Below, piece by piece: positions 35,814-45,101 of a DNA stretch of 64,000 bases. The notes beneath the pieces are model-generated. The model was given only the letters and a program-made list of their open reading frames with translations. It did no database searches and had not been told where the DNA came from. The position numbers and the translations under genes are program-made. Each line of letters opens with the position of its first letter. Positions within the stretch are counted from its first letter, which is position 1. Source of the DNA: Aurantimonas sp. 22II-16-19i. Its GTDB lineage: Bacteria > Pseudomonadota > Alphaproteobacteria > Rhizobiales > Rhizobiaceae. The stretch is from assembly GCF_002088275.1 (NCBI RefSeq), contig NZ_AQQS01000001.1, forward strand, positions 310,001-374,000, written 5' to 3'.

Positions 35814-36602
35814 TCAGCCCTCGCCCTGGCGGCGCAGCATCGGCATGAAGACGATGTCCTCGATCCCGATCTGGCGGAGTTCGTCGGCGACGTCGATCAT
35901 CCGGTCGTCCACATGCGGCAGGCCGGCGATGACGACGGCTGTGTGCTCGTCGAGCAGCGCCGGAAGGTCGGGGACGTCCAGCGCCTCGACCTCGATCACC
36001 GTGTAGTCGTAGGCCTCGGCGAAGGCATCGAGGACGGTCACGAGATGCTCGAGGGCCGCGGTGTCGGCCGTCTCGAGTTCGAAGCCGCCCGAGGGAACGA
36101 AGTGGGTCGAGGTGTAGTGGTCCCGGTAGATCACCTCCGCCAGCCCCGCACCGCCGGACAGGAGGTCGCCGTAGCCGCTGCAGTCCTGCGGCAGGCCCAT
36201 GCGCGCGGCGAGCGAGCCGTTCGGCGTCAGGTCGATCAGCACCGTCGCGCGGCCGGCGCCGGAGAGCCGGCGCGCCAGTTCCAGGCCCCCGAGGCTGCCG
36301 AGGTCGCGATGGGTCGAGACCACCACGAGCCGGAAGATGTCGGTGCCCTGCACCGCCGAGGCGAGTTCGTTGGCGGTCGCGATCTGCTCGCCTGGCGCGG
36401 CGGCGTCGCTTCCGGACGGCTGGCCCGCAGGGGTCTTTGAGCCAGCCCCGCCCGCACCCTGGCGACCTGCCGCCGCGGGCCCCTTCGGCTGCGAACCGTG
36501 GCGGGCGTGCCCCTTGCGGGCATCGTCCCCGCTTTCGTCCCCGGCGGCGTCCCCCCTGGCATCAACGGTGGCCATCATGGCGGTCGACTGGTCGGTGATC
36601 AT
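35814..36602 (-). CDS. CpsD/CpaE-like P-loop-fold protein lacking ATP motifs
   Basis: A 262-residue protein (from the ATG at 36602 with GGAGAG upstream). Residues 1-75 are low-complexity and rich in Ala, Gly and charged residues, without membrane helices. Residues 88-260 resemble the cytoplasmic kinase domain of Wzc/CpsD-type polysaccharide regulators or a MinD/CpaE domain. The Walker A site is missing: after the first strand (FRLVVVS) comes THRDLGSLGG instead of a GKS/T loop, and the Walker A' strand ends LIDLTPN instead of LIDADxR. It is divergent from the Wza-like gene, so a role in exopolysaccharide control is likely, possibly by binding rather than phosphorylation. Confidence 0.72.
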   Translation of the reverse strand: MITDQSTAMMATVDARGDAAGDESGDDARKGHARHGSQPKGPAAAGRQGAGGAGSKTPAGQPSGSDAAAPGEQIATANELASAVQGTDIFRLVVVSTHRDLGSLGGLELARRLSGAGRATVLIDLTPNGSLAARMGLPQDCSGYGDLLSGGAGLAEVIYRDHYTSTHFVPSGGFELETADTAALEHLVTVLDAFAEAYDYTVIEVEALDVPDLPALLDEHTAVVIAGLPHVDDRMIDVADELRQIGIEDIVFMPMLRRQGEG

Positions 36603-36889
36603 CACGTCTCTCCGGCAGGGCGATGAGGAGCGCGTCACCGACGATCGACCGGCATCGCGGCTCCAGCGGGACGCGAGATCCCGCCGGGCATCCGCCGGCG
36701 ACCCCCGAGCGCGAACTCCAGACAGGCGCTTCAGGTTGCGCAGGAGACTGCACGCCAGACGTAACGGTCCGGTTAAGTTGCTTTCCACGGCGTCTTCGCG
36801 ACCCCGGATTTACCGGAGCTTAACCCTAACGAATTAATACCCGAGCCATGCGGTCGTCATCCTGCGTCCGCTCAACGGGCAAGCGCTTC

Positions 36890-37453
36890 ATGAAACACCT
36901 GCGGCTGGCAATCCTCGCCCTCTCGGCCCTGATGCTTCTTCCGGCCTGCGCGTCCTACACGCCGGCACCCGACGCGTTCCACCAGAGCATCGAGCAGCCG
37001 TACCGCCTCGACAGCGGCGACAGACTGAAGGTCGTCGTCTTCGGCGAGGAGGGCCTGACCAACAGCTACGCCGTCGACAAGGCGGGCTTCGTCGCGCTGC
37101 CGCTGGTCGGCGAGGTTCCCGCCCGCGGCCGCAGCCCCGAACAGGTGCGCCAGGAGATCACCCAGCGCCTCGCCGAAGGCTATCTCAACAAGCCGGACGT
37201 GACGGTGCAGGTCGAGCAGTACCGACCGTTCTTCATCATGGGCGAGGTCGCCAATGGCGGGCAATACACCTACGTCCCGGGCATGACGGTCCAGAACGCC
37301 ATCGCGGTCGCCGGCGGCTATACGCCCCGCGCCGAGCAGGACAGCATGGACGTGACGCGGGAGAGCGGCGGCCAGATCCTCACCGGGCGGATGGTTCCGA
37401 CGGATCCGCTGATGCCCGGCGACACCGTCTATGTCCGCGAGCGCTGGTTCTGA
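36890..37453 (+). CDS. Wza-like polysaccharide export lipoprotein
   Basis: A 187-residue outer-membrane polysaccharide export protein. Residues 1-20 form a lipoprotein signal (LPAC, Cys20). The Poly_export domain spans about 35-115 (YRLDSGDRLKVVVFGEEGL, VALPLVGEVPARGRS), followed by one SLBB domain (FFIMGEVANGGQYTYVPGM). The short length with a single SLBB domain resembles rhizobial ExoF-like proteins rather than full Wza. The ATG at 36890 is preferred to that at 36848 because it starts the signal. Its divergent neighbour is the CpsD-like gene, and a UDP-sugar dehydrogenase gene converges with it. Confidence 0.9.
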   Translation: MKHLRLAILALSALMLLPACASYTPAPDAFHQSIEQPYRLDSGDRLKVVVFGEEGLTNSYAVDKAGFVALPLVGEVPARGRSPEQVRQEITQRLAEGYLNKPDVTVQVEQYRPFFIMGEVANGGQYTYVPGMTVQNAIAVAGGYTPRAEQDSMDVTRESGGQILTGRMVPTDPLMPGDTVYVRERWF

Positions 37454-37501
37454 GCCGCCCCTGACACGATCACCCCCGCCCCGACGCCCCGAGCAAGCCC
37501 C

Positions 37502-38872
37502 TCAGGCCCTGACGACCCGCGCCTGCAGCTCGGGCGACAGCTTGCGCGTCGCGCCGCGGCTGTCGACGACCAGCGGCACGGTCTCGACCAGCATCTGGAT
37601 GTCGACCGCGTCGTGGTCCGTGGCGATCAGCGCCGCGTCGTAGCGCTCCAGAGCGGTCCGGCTCCACGCGATCGAGCGACGCCCCTCGAATTCGCCGTGC
37701 TTGCGGGTCCGTCGCATCACCGGCACGAAGGGGTCGTGGTAGTCGATGATCGCGCCGCGCTCCTCCAGCATCTCCATCAGGACGAGGGACGGGCTCTCGC
37801 GCACGTCGTCGACGTTCTTCTTGTAGGCGAGGCCGACGACGAGGATGCGGGCGCCGCGGATCGGCTTGCCGAGCCGGTCCGACAGGGCCTCGACGAGCCG
37901 GGCGACCACCCATTGCGGCATGCCCGAGTTGATTTCGCCGGCGAGCTCGATGAAGCGGGTGTGGATGCCGAACTCCCGCGCCTTCCAGGTCAGATAGAAC
38001 GGATCGACCGGGATGCAGTGGCCGCCGATGCCGGGGCCCGGATAGAAGGGCATGAAGCCGAAGGGCTTGGTCTTGGCCGCGTCGATCACCTCGAAAACGT
38101 CGATGCCCATCTTGTCGAAGATCACCTTCAGCTCGTTGACGAGGGCGATGTTGACGGCGCGAAAGACGTTCTCGGTCAGCTTCACGGCCTCGGCGGTGCG
38201 CATCGAGGGGACGCGCACGACCCTCTGCGACACCGCCGCATAGAGCGCCTCCGCCATGTCGCCGGCGGCCTTCGAATCGGCGCCGACGACCTTCGGGATG
38301 GTGGTTGCGTCGAAGTCGGGATTGCCGGGGTCCTCGCGCTCGGGCGAATAGGCGATGGCAAAGTCCCTGCCCTGCTTCAGGCCAGACCCGCGCTCGAGGA
38401 TCGCGGCGAGGAGATCCTCGCTGGTCATCGGATAGGTGGTGGATTCCAGCGTCACCAGATGGCCGGTCGCCAGATGCGGCGCGATCGCCGTGGCCGTGGC
38501 CGTGACGAAGCTCATGTCGGGGTCGCGATAGGTGGTCAGCGGCGTCGGCACGCAGATGACGATCGCGTCGACGTCCGACAGGCGGGAATAATCCGTCGTC
38601 AGCACCGAGCGGCCGGAGGCGACCAGCGCCGCGATCCGCTCCGGCGCGATGTGGTGGATGTAGCTCTCGCCCGCCTCCAGCCGGGCGATCTTCTCCGGAT
38701 CGATGTCGAAGCCGAAGGTGCGAAAGCCGCTGGCGTGGAAGGCGAGCAGCAGCGGCAGGCCGACATAGCCGAGACCGATGATCCCGACCGCCGCCTCACG
38801 CCTTCCGACCCGACCGACGAAGGCCGCGGCCAGGGCTTCGAACTCGGGAGATTCTTCCGTCTGCATCGGCAT
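37502..38872 (-). CDS. Nucleotide sugar dehydrogenase (WbpA/UDP-GlcNAc 6-dehydrogenase type)
   Basis: A 456-residue NAD-dependent dehydrogenase that oxidises C6 of a UDP-sugar twice to the uronic acid. It has the N-terminal Rossmann motif GLGYVGLPL, the catalytic Cys in GIGGHCIPVDP, and the C-terminal UDP-binding domain with GLAYKKNVDDVRESPS. The last motif is typical of the UDP-N-acetyl-glucosamine or -mannosamine dehydrogenases rather than UDP-glucose dehydrogenase. It is the third gene of the small polysaccharide locus; no glycosyltransferase is nearby. The ATG at 38872 is chosen over a GTG at 38887. Confidence 0.92.
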   Translation of the reverse strand: MPMQTEESPEFEALAAAFVGRVGRREAAVGIIGLGYVGLPLLLAFHASGFRTFGFDIDPEKIARLEAGESYIHHIAPERIAALVASGRSVLTTDYSRLSDVDAIVICVPTPLTTYRDPDMSFVTATATAIAPHLATGHLVTLESTTYPMTSEDLLAAILERGSGLKQGRDFAIAYSPEREDPGNPDFDATTIPKVVGADSKAAGDMAEALYAAVSQRVVRVPSMRTAEAVKLTENVFRAVNIALVNELKVIFDKMGIDVFEVIDAAKTKPFGFMPFYPGPGIGGHCIPVDPFYLTWKAREFGIHTRFIELAGEINSGMPQWVVARLVEALSDRLGKPIRGARILVVGLAYKKNVDDVRESPSLVLMEMLEERGAIIDYHDPFVPVMRRTRKHGEFEGRRSIAWSRTALERYDAALIATDHDAVDIQMLVETVPLVVDSRGATRKLSPELQARVVRA

Positions 38873-39039
38873 GACCCCAGCAAGCACTCGTCCGGTGGGA
38901 CGAATTTCCCCCTCACTGGCGCAATCGGGTGGCCGCCTGCAAGGGCGTCGCGACGGATGGCCGATGTCGGAGGGGATTGAAGGCGGTCGCGGGGGGTGCC
39001 TGCCTCATCGGATGAATCCGGCCGGGCCGGGTTGAACCT

Positions 39040-39072
39040 CGTCATCCCCGGTCCCTTCACTGCAGGATGACG
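39040..39072. repeat. Short inverted repeat with CGTCATCC/GGATGACG ends
   Basis: CGTCATCC (39040-39047) is complementary to GGATGACG (39065-39072), with CCGGTCCCTTCACTGCA between. A further copy of GGATGACG stands at 39597-39604 at the other end of the array. Confidence 0.65.
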
Positions 39073-39165
39073 CGGCGTGCCACCGCCACGCCAGGGACGT
39101 TTCACCAAGGGCGCCGGCGGCGACGAGAGGCCGCGAATCCCAGCGCTTCGCCATTCTCGGACCCC

Positions 39166-39260
39166 GTCCCGAGAATCCAGGGATCGTCGGGCGCATTTCG
39201 TTTCAGCTGCAGAAGGCGGAGGCGGGGATCTTGCGGCGGCTGCCCCTGGATTCTCGGGAC
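39166..39260. repeat. 17-bp inverted repeat pair
   Basis: GTCCCGAGAATCCAGGG at 39166-39182 has its exact complement at 39244-39260. The arms are flanked by CCCC/GGGG blocks that extend the pairing with a small gap. The 61 bp between them contain no gene. Confidence 0.75.
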
Positions 39261-39361
39261 GACGGGGCCCGACAAGATTCACACGTCTCGTCCGGCTGCG
39301 TCGGCAGTCGTCCATGCCACCCGACATCGGCATGGAAGAACGGACGCAGAGCTGGAAGCGT

Positions 39362-39503
39362 CGTCATCCCGGCCCCCGAGCCGGGATCCATTCCTCGACA
39401 TTGGAACGGCCTTTCGCTTCAGAACGAACAATCTGTCGGCCAGCCGCGAGCGCAACGGCGTCGACGATTTGGACTGGATCCCGGCTCGGGGGCCGGGATG
39501 ACG
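39362..39503. repeat. 29-bp perfect inverted repeat pair
   Basis: The 29 bases at 39362-39390 (beginning CGTCATCCCGGC, ending GGGATCCA) are repeated as an exact complement at 39475-39503. Each arm also has an internal dyad (CCCGGC...GCCGGG). The 84 bp between the arms are unlike either flanking gene. This matches the CATCCCGG-type palindromic elements common between alphaproteobacterial genes. Confidence 0.85.
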
Positions 39504-39643
39504 ACGCGGTGGTGGTTCTCTCCATCCTGCGACGTCGGTTCGTCGCGCCGGATGCCGGCCGCAACGCCGGCGCCGATGCTGCAGGGCCTGGCCCCAGGAT
39601 GACGCGTTGGGACGACCCCGCAGCAACGCGGTCGCCCCTGCCC

Positions 39644-40845
<1,202 letters not shown>

Positions 40846-40846
<1 letters not shown>

Positions 40847-41532
40847 CAGGAAAGCTCCGGAACCTCTAGATCGCCGACGCCGCCCTCGACATGGAGCTTC
40901 GCGCCGGTCACCGATTGAAGATCGTCCATCGACAGATGGGGCAGTTTTTCGACGAGCACAAACCGCTGATGGGCGATGTCGACGTCGATCACCGCCAGGG
41001 ACGTATAGACCCGTGTGACGCAGCCGACGCCGGTCAGCGGGAAGCTGCAGGCCTCGACCAGCTTCGGCTTGCCGTCGCGGGTGACGTGATCGGTGAGGAC
41101 GGCGACGCGCTTCGCCCCGTTGACGAGGTCCATCGCCCCGCCGACCGCCGGCACGCCCTTGTCGCCCACCCGCCAGTTGGCGAGGTCGCCGTTTTCGGCG
41201 ACCTGCAGCGCGCCGAGAATGGCGACGTCGAGATGGCCGCCGCGGATCATCGCGAAGCTCGTCGCATGGTCGAAGAAGGCGGCACCCGGCTTCAGGGTGA
41301 TCGCCTTCTTGCCGGCATTGATAAGGTCCCAGTCCTCCTCGCCCTTCTCCGGCGCGCGGCCGAAGCCGAGGACGCCGTTCTCGGTGTGGAAGATCGGCTC
41401 GCGGCCCTCGATCGTGTAGGCCGCGACCTTTTCCGGAAACCCGATGCCGAGATTGACATAGGCGCCGTCCTCGATGTCCTGCGCGGCGCGCCAGGCGATC
41501 TGTTCCTGGTTGAGCTGTCCCTGGATATTCAT
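40846..41532 (-). CDS. pcaJ: 3-oxoadipate CoA-transferase subunit B
   Basis: The 228-residue B subunit of succinyl-CoA:3-oxoadipate CoA-transferase carries the catalytic Glu51 in FHTENGVLG, which forms the CoA thioester intermediate. The stretch NLGIGFPEKVA and the VGCVTRVYTSLAVIDV end are typical. It could in principle act on acetoacetate (ScoB), but the directly following pcaF and divergent IclR regulator point to 3-oxoadipate. Its start overlaps the pcaI stop by four bases. Confidence 0.92.
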
Positions 41533-42236
41533 GGGTAGCGCGCCTCCGCCTGGTTCAGGACTTCTTCCTGCTGGGGATTCGGAACCTCGACCAGCCGGTT
41601 GACGAAGATGCCGGGGGTGACGACGGCTTCCGGATCGATGCCGCCGGCCGGAACCAGCCGGCTCACCTGGGCGATGGTCGTGGCCGCCGCGGTTGCCATC
41701 AAGGGATTGAAGTTGCGGGCCGCCAGCCGGTAGGTGAGATTGCCGTAGGGGTCGCCCAGCTCGGCCTTGACCAGCGCGAAGTCGGCCTTCAGCCAGCGCT
41801 CCTGGACATAGGGCTTGCCGTCGAACTCGGCCGTCGGCTTGTTTTCGCCGAGCTCGGTGCCGTAGGCGGTCGGCGTATAGAAGGCGGGAATGCCCGCTCC
41901 GCCGGCCCGGATGCGCTCGGCGAGCGTTCCCTGCGGCACCAGTTCGAGCTCGATCTCGCCAGCGAGATAGCGGTCGGTGAACGCCTTCGGATCCTTGCTC
42001 TTGGGGAAGGAGCAGATCAGCCGGGCGACCATCCCCTGCTCGATCATCGCCGCAAGGCCCACATGGCCGTTGCCGGCATTGTTGTTGATCACCGTGAGGT
42101 TCTTCGGCCCGGCGTCGATCAGCGCATGGATCAGCTCGATCGGCGCGCCGGAGCCGCCGAAGCCGCCGATCATCACGGTCGCGCCGTCGAGGATGTCGGC
42201 GACGGCTTCTGCCGTCGTCGCGAAGCCTTTGTTCAC
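41529..42236 (-). CDS. pcaI: 3-oxoadipate CoA-transferase subunit A
   Basis: The 235-residue A subunit of the heterodimeric CoA-transferase, with the glycine-rich CoA-binding motif GGFGGSGAPIELI and the ENKPTAEFDGKPYV region. The start is the GTG at 42236, with a strong ribosome site (GGAAGGAGGA) eight bases before it; a further in-frame ATG at 42308 has none. It is the first gene of pcaIJF and is divergent from the IclR-type regulator, 161 bp away, so both promoters lie in that gap. Confidence 0.92.
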   Translation of the reverse strand: MNKGFATTAEAVADILDGATVMIGGFGGSGAPIELIHALIDAGPKNLTVINNNAGNGHVGLAAMIEQGMVARLICSFPKSKDPKAFTDRYLAGEIELELVPQGTLAERIRAGGAGIPAFYTPTAYGTELGENKPTAEFDGKPYVQERWLKADFALVKAELGDPYGNLTYRLAARNFNPLMATAAATTIAQVSRLVPAGGIDPEAVVTPGIFVNRLVEVPNPQQEEVLNQAEARYP

Positions 42237-42354
42237 GCGGGGGTCCTCCTTCCGATCCTTGGCACCACCCGGCCGGCTGCGTCGGCGCGGCCGGCGAACG
42301 GAGTGCACCCGCTGGAATTACCGCCCTCGCCCTCGCCGCGCCATGGCGCGTGGG

Positions 42355-42406
42355 GCGCATGTTGATCGTTGTTCACATCATGGGCAAACTGGTGCGCATG
42401 TTGAAC
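42355..42406. promoter_or_regulatory. Direct repeat in the pcaI-pcaR intergenic region
   Basis: GCGCATGTTGATC (42355-42367) and GCGCATGTTGAAC (42394-42406) are direct repeats 39 bp apart, and TGTTCA (42369-42374) and TGAACA (42402-42407) form an inverted pair over the same stretch. The right copy covers the ATG at 42398. This is a likely site for the IclR-type regulator to control its own gene and pcaIJF. Confidence 0.5.
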
Positions 42407-43159
42407 AAACCCACCGATTTCGTCGCCTCCCTCGCCAAGGGGCTGAAGGTCATCGAGGCGTTCCGGGCGGAGCGGCCGCGGCTCGCCGTCGTCGACGTGG
42501 CAAAGGCGACGGGGCTCGACCGGGCGACCGCCCGGCGCTGCCTGTTGACGCTCAATGCCCTCGGCTATGCCGACTACGACGGCAAGTTCTTCTCGCTGAC
42601 GCCGCGAATCCTGCGCCTCGGCATGGGGGCGCTGGCGACCCTGCCTTTGCCGCAGATCGTCCAGCCTTGGCTCGACCAGCTGTCCGAGCAGATCGGCCAG
42701 TCCACCTCCGTGGCGATCCTCGACGAGACCGAGGTGGTCTATATCGCCCGCGCCGCGCAGAAGCGGGTGATGGCGGTCGGGCTGATGCCCGGTTCGCGCC
42801 TGCCGGCGCACGCCACCTCCCTCGGCCGGGTGCTGCTCGCCGCCCTTCCCATGAACGAGGCGCGGGCGCTGGTCGAGAGGGCCGACCTGACACCCCGCAC
42901 CGTCCGCTCGCTGACCACCCCCGCCGAGATCATGGCGGAGCTGGCACGGGTGCGCGAACAGGGCCACGCGATCATCGACCAGGAAGTGGAGATCGGCCTG
43001 CGCTCGATCGCCGTTCCGGTCCTCGACGCCCGCGGCCGCACGGTGGCGGCGCTGAACACCGGCGTCGCCGCGGTCCAGGCGGGGCCCGAGGATCTCGCTC
43101 GCGACTATCTGCCGGCGCTTCTCAAGGTCCAGGAGGGACTGCGGCGGGTGCTCCACTAG
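42398..43159 (+). CDS. pcaR: IclR-family regulator of beta-ketoadipate genes (PcaR-like)
   Basis: A 253-residue IclR-type transcription factor with an N-terminal winged helix (about 5-65, with GLDRATARRCLLTLNALGY as recognition region) and a C-terminal effector domain (about 80-250). Effectors of related PcaR proteins are beta-ketoadipate or its CoA ester, consistent with the divergent pcaIJF genes. Earlier in-frame starts at 42350, 42359 and 42380 exist; none has a good ribosome site, and 42398 matches the family N-terminus. Direct repeats overlap the start and suggest autoregulation. Confidence 0.88.
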   Translation: MLNKPTDFVASLAKGLKVIEAFRAERPRLAVVDVAKATGLDRATARRCLLTLNALGYADYDGKFFSLTPRILRLGMGALATLPLPQIVQPWLDQLSEQIGQSTSVAILDETEVVYIARAAQKRVMAVGLMPGSRLPAHATSLGRVLLAALPMNEARALVERADLTPRTVRSLTTPAEIMAELARVREQGHAIIDQEVEIGLRSIAVPVLDARGRTVAALNTGVAAVQAGPEDLARDYLPALLKVQEGLRRVLH

Positions 43160-43520
43160 GCCGCTCGCGTCGCCACAGGCCTTCGCGCTCCTCGTCCGAT
43201 ACTGGAAATATCCGCCGCAAACCTCTGCACGATATCGAATTTTTCCCGCCGCAGACCCGGTCTCCGGGCCAACCGTGCAGACGCATTCGGCCCATGGCGG
43301 CGCGCGCGAGCCATCGCTGAAACCGCTTCGGCCCTTTCGATCGCTGGGACCCCCACCGCTCGCCGCAGGTTTCACGCCCACCGGCCCTGCTGACCAAAAT
43401 TTTCGCTCTTTCGCTTCTGCTCAAATGTTGACATTCTGAAGCAACCCGACTTCATTATGTCTAGACTTAATCGTCGCGGCCGACAGGGGCGTGGCGCGGT
43501 TCCTCGGACGGAGACATGGG
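43160..43520. other. Intergenic region ahead of the ABC importer island
   Basis: These 361 bp hold no gene. The first 220 bp show nothing I recognise; from about 43400 the DNA becomes AT-richer and contains a TTGACA promoter element and a GTCTAGAC palindrome described separately. Confidence 0.7.
43428..43466 (+). promoter_or_regulatory. Promoter with GTCTAGAC operator
   Basis: TTGACA (43428-43433) is a consensus -35, followed 19 bp later by CATTAT (43453-43458), a possible -10. Directly after it is GTCTAGAC (43459-43466), a perfect palindrome within TATGTCTAGACTTA. HutC/GntR-type repressors bind sites of the form TGTCTAGACA, and the GntR/HutC-type gene at 46652 is the last of this gene set, so it is the likely ligand. 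Confidence 0.5.
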
Positions 43521-44357
43521 ATGAACAAACGCTTCCTGATGAAGGCGATGCTTTCGCTGGCCCTCGCGCTGCCGCTTGCAGCTCCCGTGGCCGCCCATGC
43601 CGAGGATGCGCTGGCCCGCGTCAAGGCGGCGGGTTCGATGAAGGTCGGCACCGAGACGGCCTTCGCCCCCTTCGACTTCATCGACGAGGCGGGCGCCCAT
43701 GCCGGCCTCAACGTCGATCTGTTCACCGAGATCGGCAAGGAGATGGGCGTCGAGATCGACTGGGTGACGCTGCCCTGGGACGGCGTCCTGCCGGGTCTCG
43801 AGGCCGGCCAGTTCGACATGGTCGCCGGCCCCGCCACCATCACCAAGGCCCGGGTCGAGCGCTACCGCTTCCTGTCGCCGATCGCCGAGGCGACCGTCGC
43901 CCTCCTGAAGCAGGCCGGCGACGATTCGATCCAGAAGCCGGAGGACATCGCCGGCAAACTCGTCGGCGCCGGCAAGGCGACGGCCCAGCTCGCCCAGGTC
44001 CAGGCCTACGGCGAGACCCTGCCGGGCGGCATCGAGACCCGCGAATATGTCGGCTTCAACGAGGCTTATGCCGATCTCGCCGCCGGCCGCATCGTGGCGG
44101 TGGCGAACTCGCTGCCCAACATCGCCTATGTCGCCCAGACCCAGCCCGACGTCTTCGCGGTGGTGAAGCCGGCCTTCGGCCAGCCGAGCTATTTCGGCTA
44201 CATCGGCACCAAGAAGCCCGAGGACCAGTCGCTGCTCGACGCCGTGGACGCCGCGATCATCAAGATCAAGCAGGACGGCCGCATGACCAAGCTCCAGGAA
44301 AAGTGGTTCGGCACCACCTTCGAGACGCCGAACGAGGTTCCCGAGCCCAAGGTCTGA
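43521..44357 (+). CDS. Amino-acid-type ABC transporter substrate-binding protein
   Basis: A 278-residue periplasmic receptor of family 3 (polar amino acid/opine type). Residues 1-27 are a Sec signal peptide (AHA cleavage). The mature protein begins with a VGTETAFAPFDFIDE motif and has the signature block GLNVDLFTEIGKEMGVEI. The ligand cannot be named; neighbouring catabolic genes suggest an amino acid derivative or ureide. It is followed by a hairpin at 44404-44425 and then two permease genes, so it is probably made in excess over the membrane parts. Confidence 0.92.
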   Translation: MNKRFLMKAMLSLALALPLAAPVAAHAEDALARVKAAGSMKVGTETAFAPFDFIDEAGAHAGLNVDLFTEIGKEMGVEIDWVTLPWDGVLPGLEAGQFDMVAGPATITKARVERYRFLSPIAEATVALLKQAGDDSIQKPEDIAGKLVGAGKATAQLAQVQAYGETLPGGIETREYVGFNEAYADLAAGRIVAVANSLPNIAYVAQTQPDVFAVVKPAFGQPSYFGYIGTKKPEDQSLLDAVDAAIIKIKQDGRMTKLQEKWFGTTFETPNEVPEPKV

Positions 44358-44403
44358 CGGCCCGGCCGATCCCTCTGTGAAGCCGGTCCCCGAGTGAAGG
44401 AGA

Positions 44404-44425
44404 TCCGCGCGCAGCGCCGCGCGGA
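44404..44425 (+). terminator. Intercistronic hairpin after the substrate-binding protein gene
   Basis: TCCGCGCG (44404-44411) and CGCGCGGA (44418-44425) form an 8-bp stem 47 bp past the stop. There is no T run. In ABC operons such hairpins protect the upstream message or cut down read-through to the permease genes; that role here is inferred. Confidence 0.5.
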
Positions 44426-44459
44426 GCTTCTCGACCCTGCGTGACGAAGAAGGCGGGCG

Positions 44460-45101
44460 ATGTCCTGGAGATTGTTCGAGCTGATGCTCTGGGCGGCCGG
44501 CTACACCGTGCTTCTCAGCGGCATCTCGATCGTCATCGGCCTCGGGCTCGGGTTGTTCGTCTGCGCCGCCAAGCTCTCCCCCAAAAAGGCGCTGTCGCTC
44601 CCCGCGACGCTGTTCATCAGCTTCTTCCGCGGCGTGCCGCTGCTGGTCCAGCTGCTTCTGATCTACAATCTCCTGCCGGCGATCGGCATCATGGTGCCGA
44701 GCGTCGTCGCCGCCGTCGTCGGCCTGTCGCTCTGCACCGCCGCCTACCAGGCCGAGAACCTGCGCGGCGGCTTCAACAGCGTGCCGAGGGGCCTCATCGA
44801 GGCGGCCGAGATGGTCGGCCTCTCGCCCTTCCAGCAGCTGCGCCGCATCCGCGCGCCGATCGCCCTCCGGCTCACTCTGCCCGCCCTCGTCAACGAGGCG
44901 ATCCTGATCCTCAAGGCCTCCTCGCTGATCTCCATCGTCGGCGTCATCGAATTGACCCGCATGGCCCAGAATCTCGCCGCCAGCACCTACAAGCCGCTGC
45001 TGTTCTATTCGGTCGCCGGCGGCCTCTATCTCGTCATCTGCTGGACCGTCGCCGGCGGCGGCAGCATCGTCGAGCGGATGACGAAGGCCGGCCGCACATG
45101 A
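44460..45101 (+). CDS. Amino-acid-type ABC transporter permease (first)
   Basis: A 213-residue HisMQ-type permease with about five membrane helices. The EAA loop, which contacts the ATPase, reads [20 protein letters not shown], and [13 protein letters not shown] is the usual segment after helix 2. It forms the membrane channel together with the second permease, whose ATG overlaps its stop by four bases. Confidence 0.92.
   Translation: MSWRLFELMLWAAGYTVLLSGISIVIGLGLGLFVCAAKLSPKKALSLPATLFISFFRGVPLLVQLLLIYNLLPAIGIMVPSVVAAVVGLSLCTAAYQAENLRGGFNSVPRGLIEAAEMVGLSPFQQLRRIRAPIALRLTLPALVNEAILILKASSLISIVGVIELTRMAQNLAASTYKPLLFYSVAGGLYLVICWTVAGGGSIVERMTKAGRT

Larger units (their letters stand above)
38873..39643. 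other. Intergenic region with an array of inverted repeats
   Basis: These 771 bp between the UDP-sugar dehydrogenase and pcaF hold no believable gene; open frames here are antisense or frame shadows. From 39040 to 39604 the DNA is a series of dyad repeats, many ending in CGTCATCC or GGATGACG, described separately. Nothing else is evident at 38873-39039. Confidence 0.75.
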
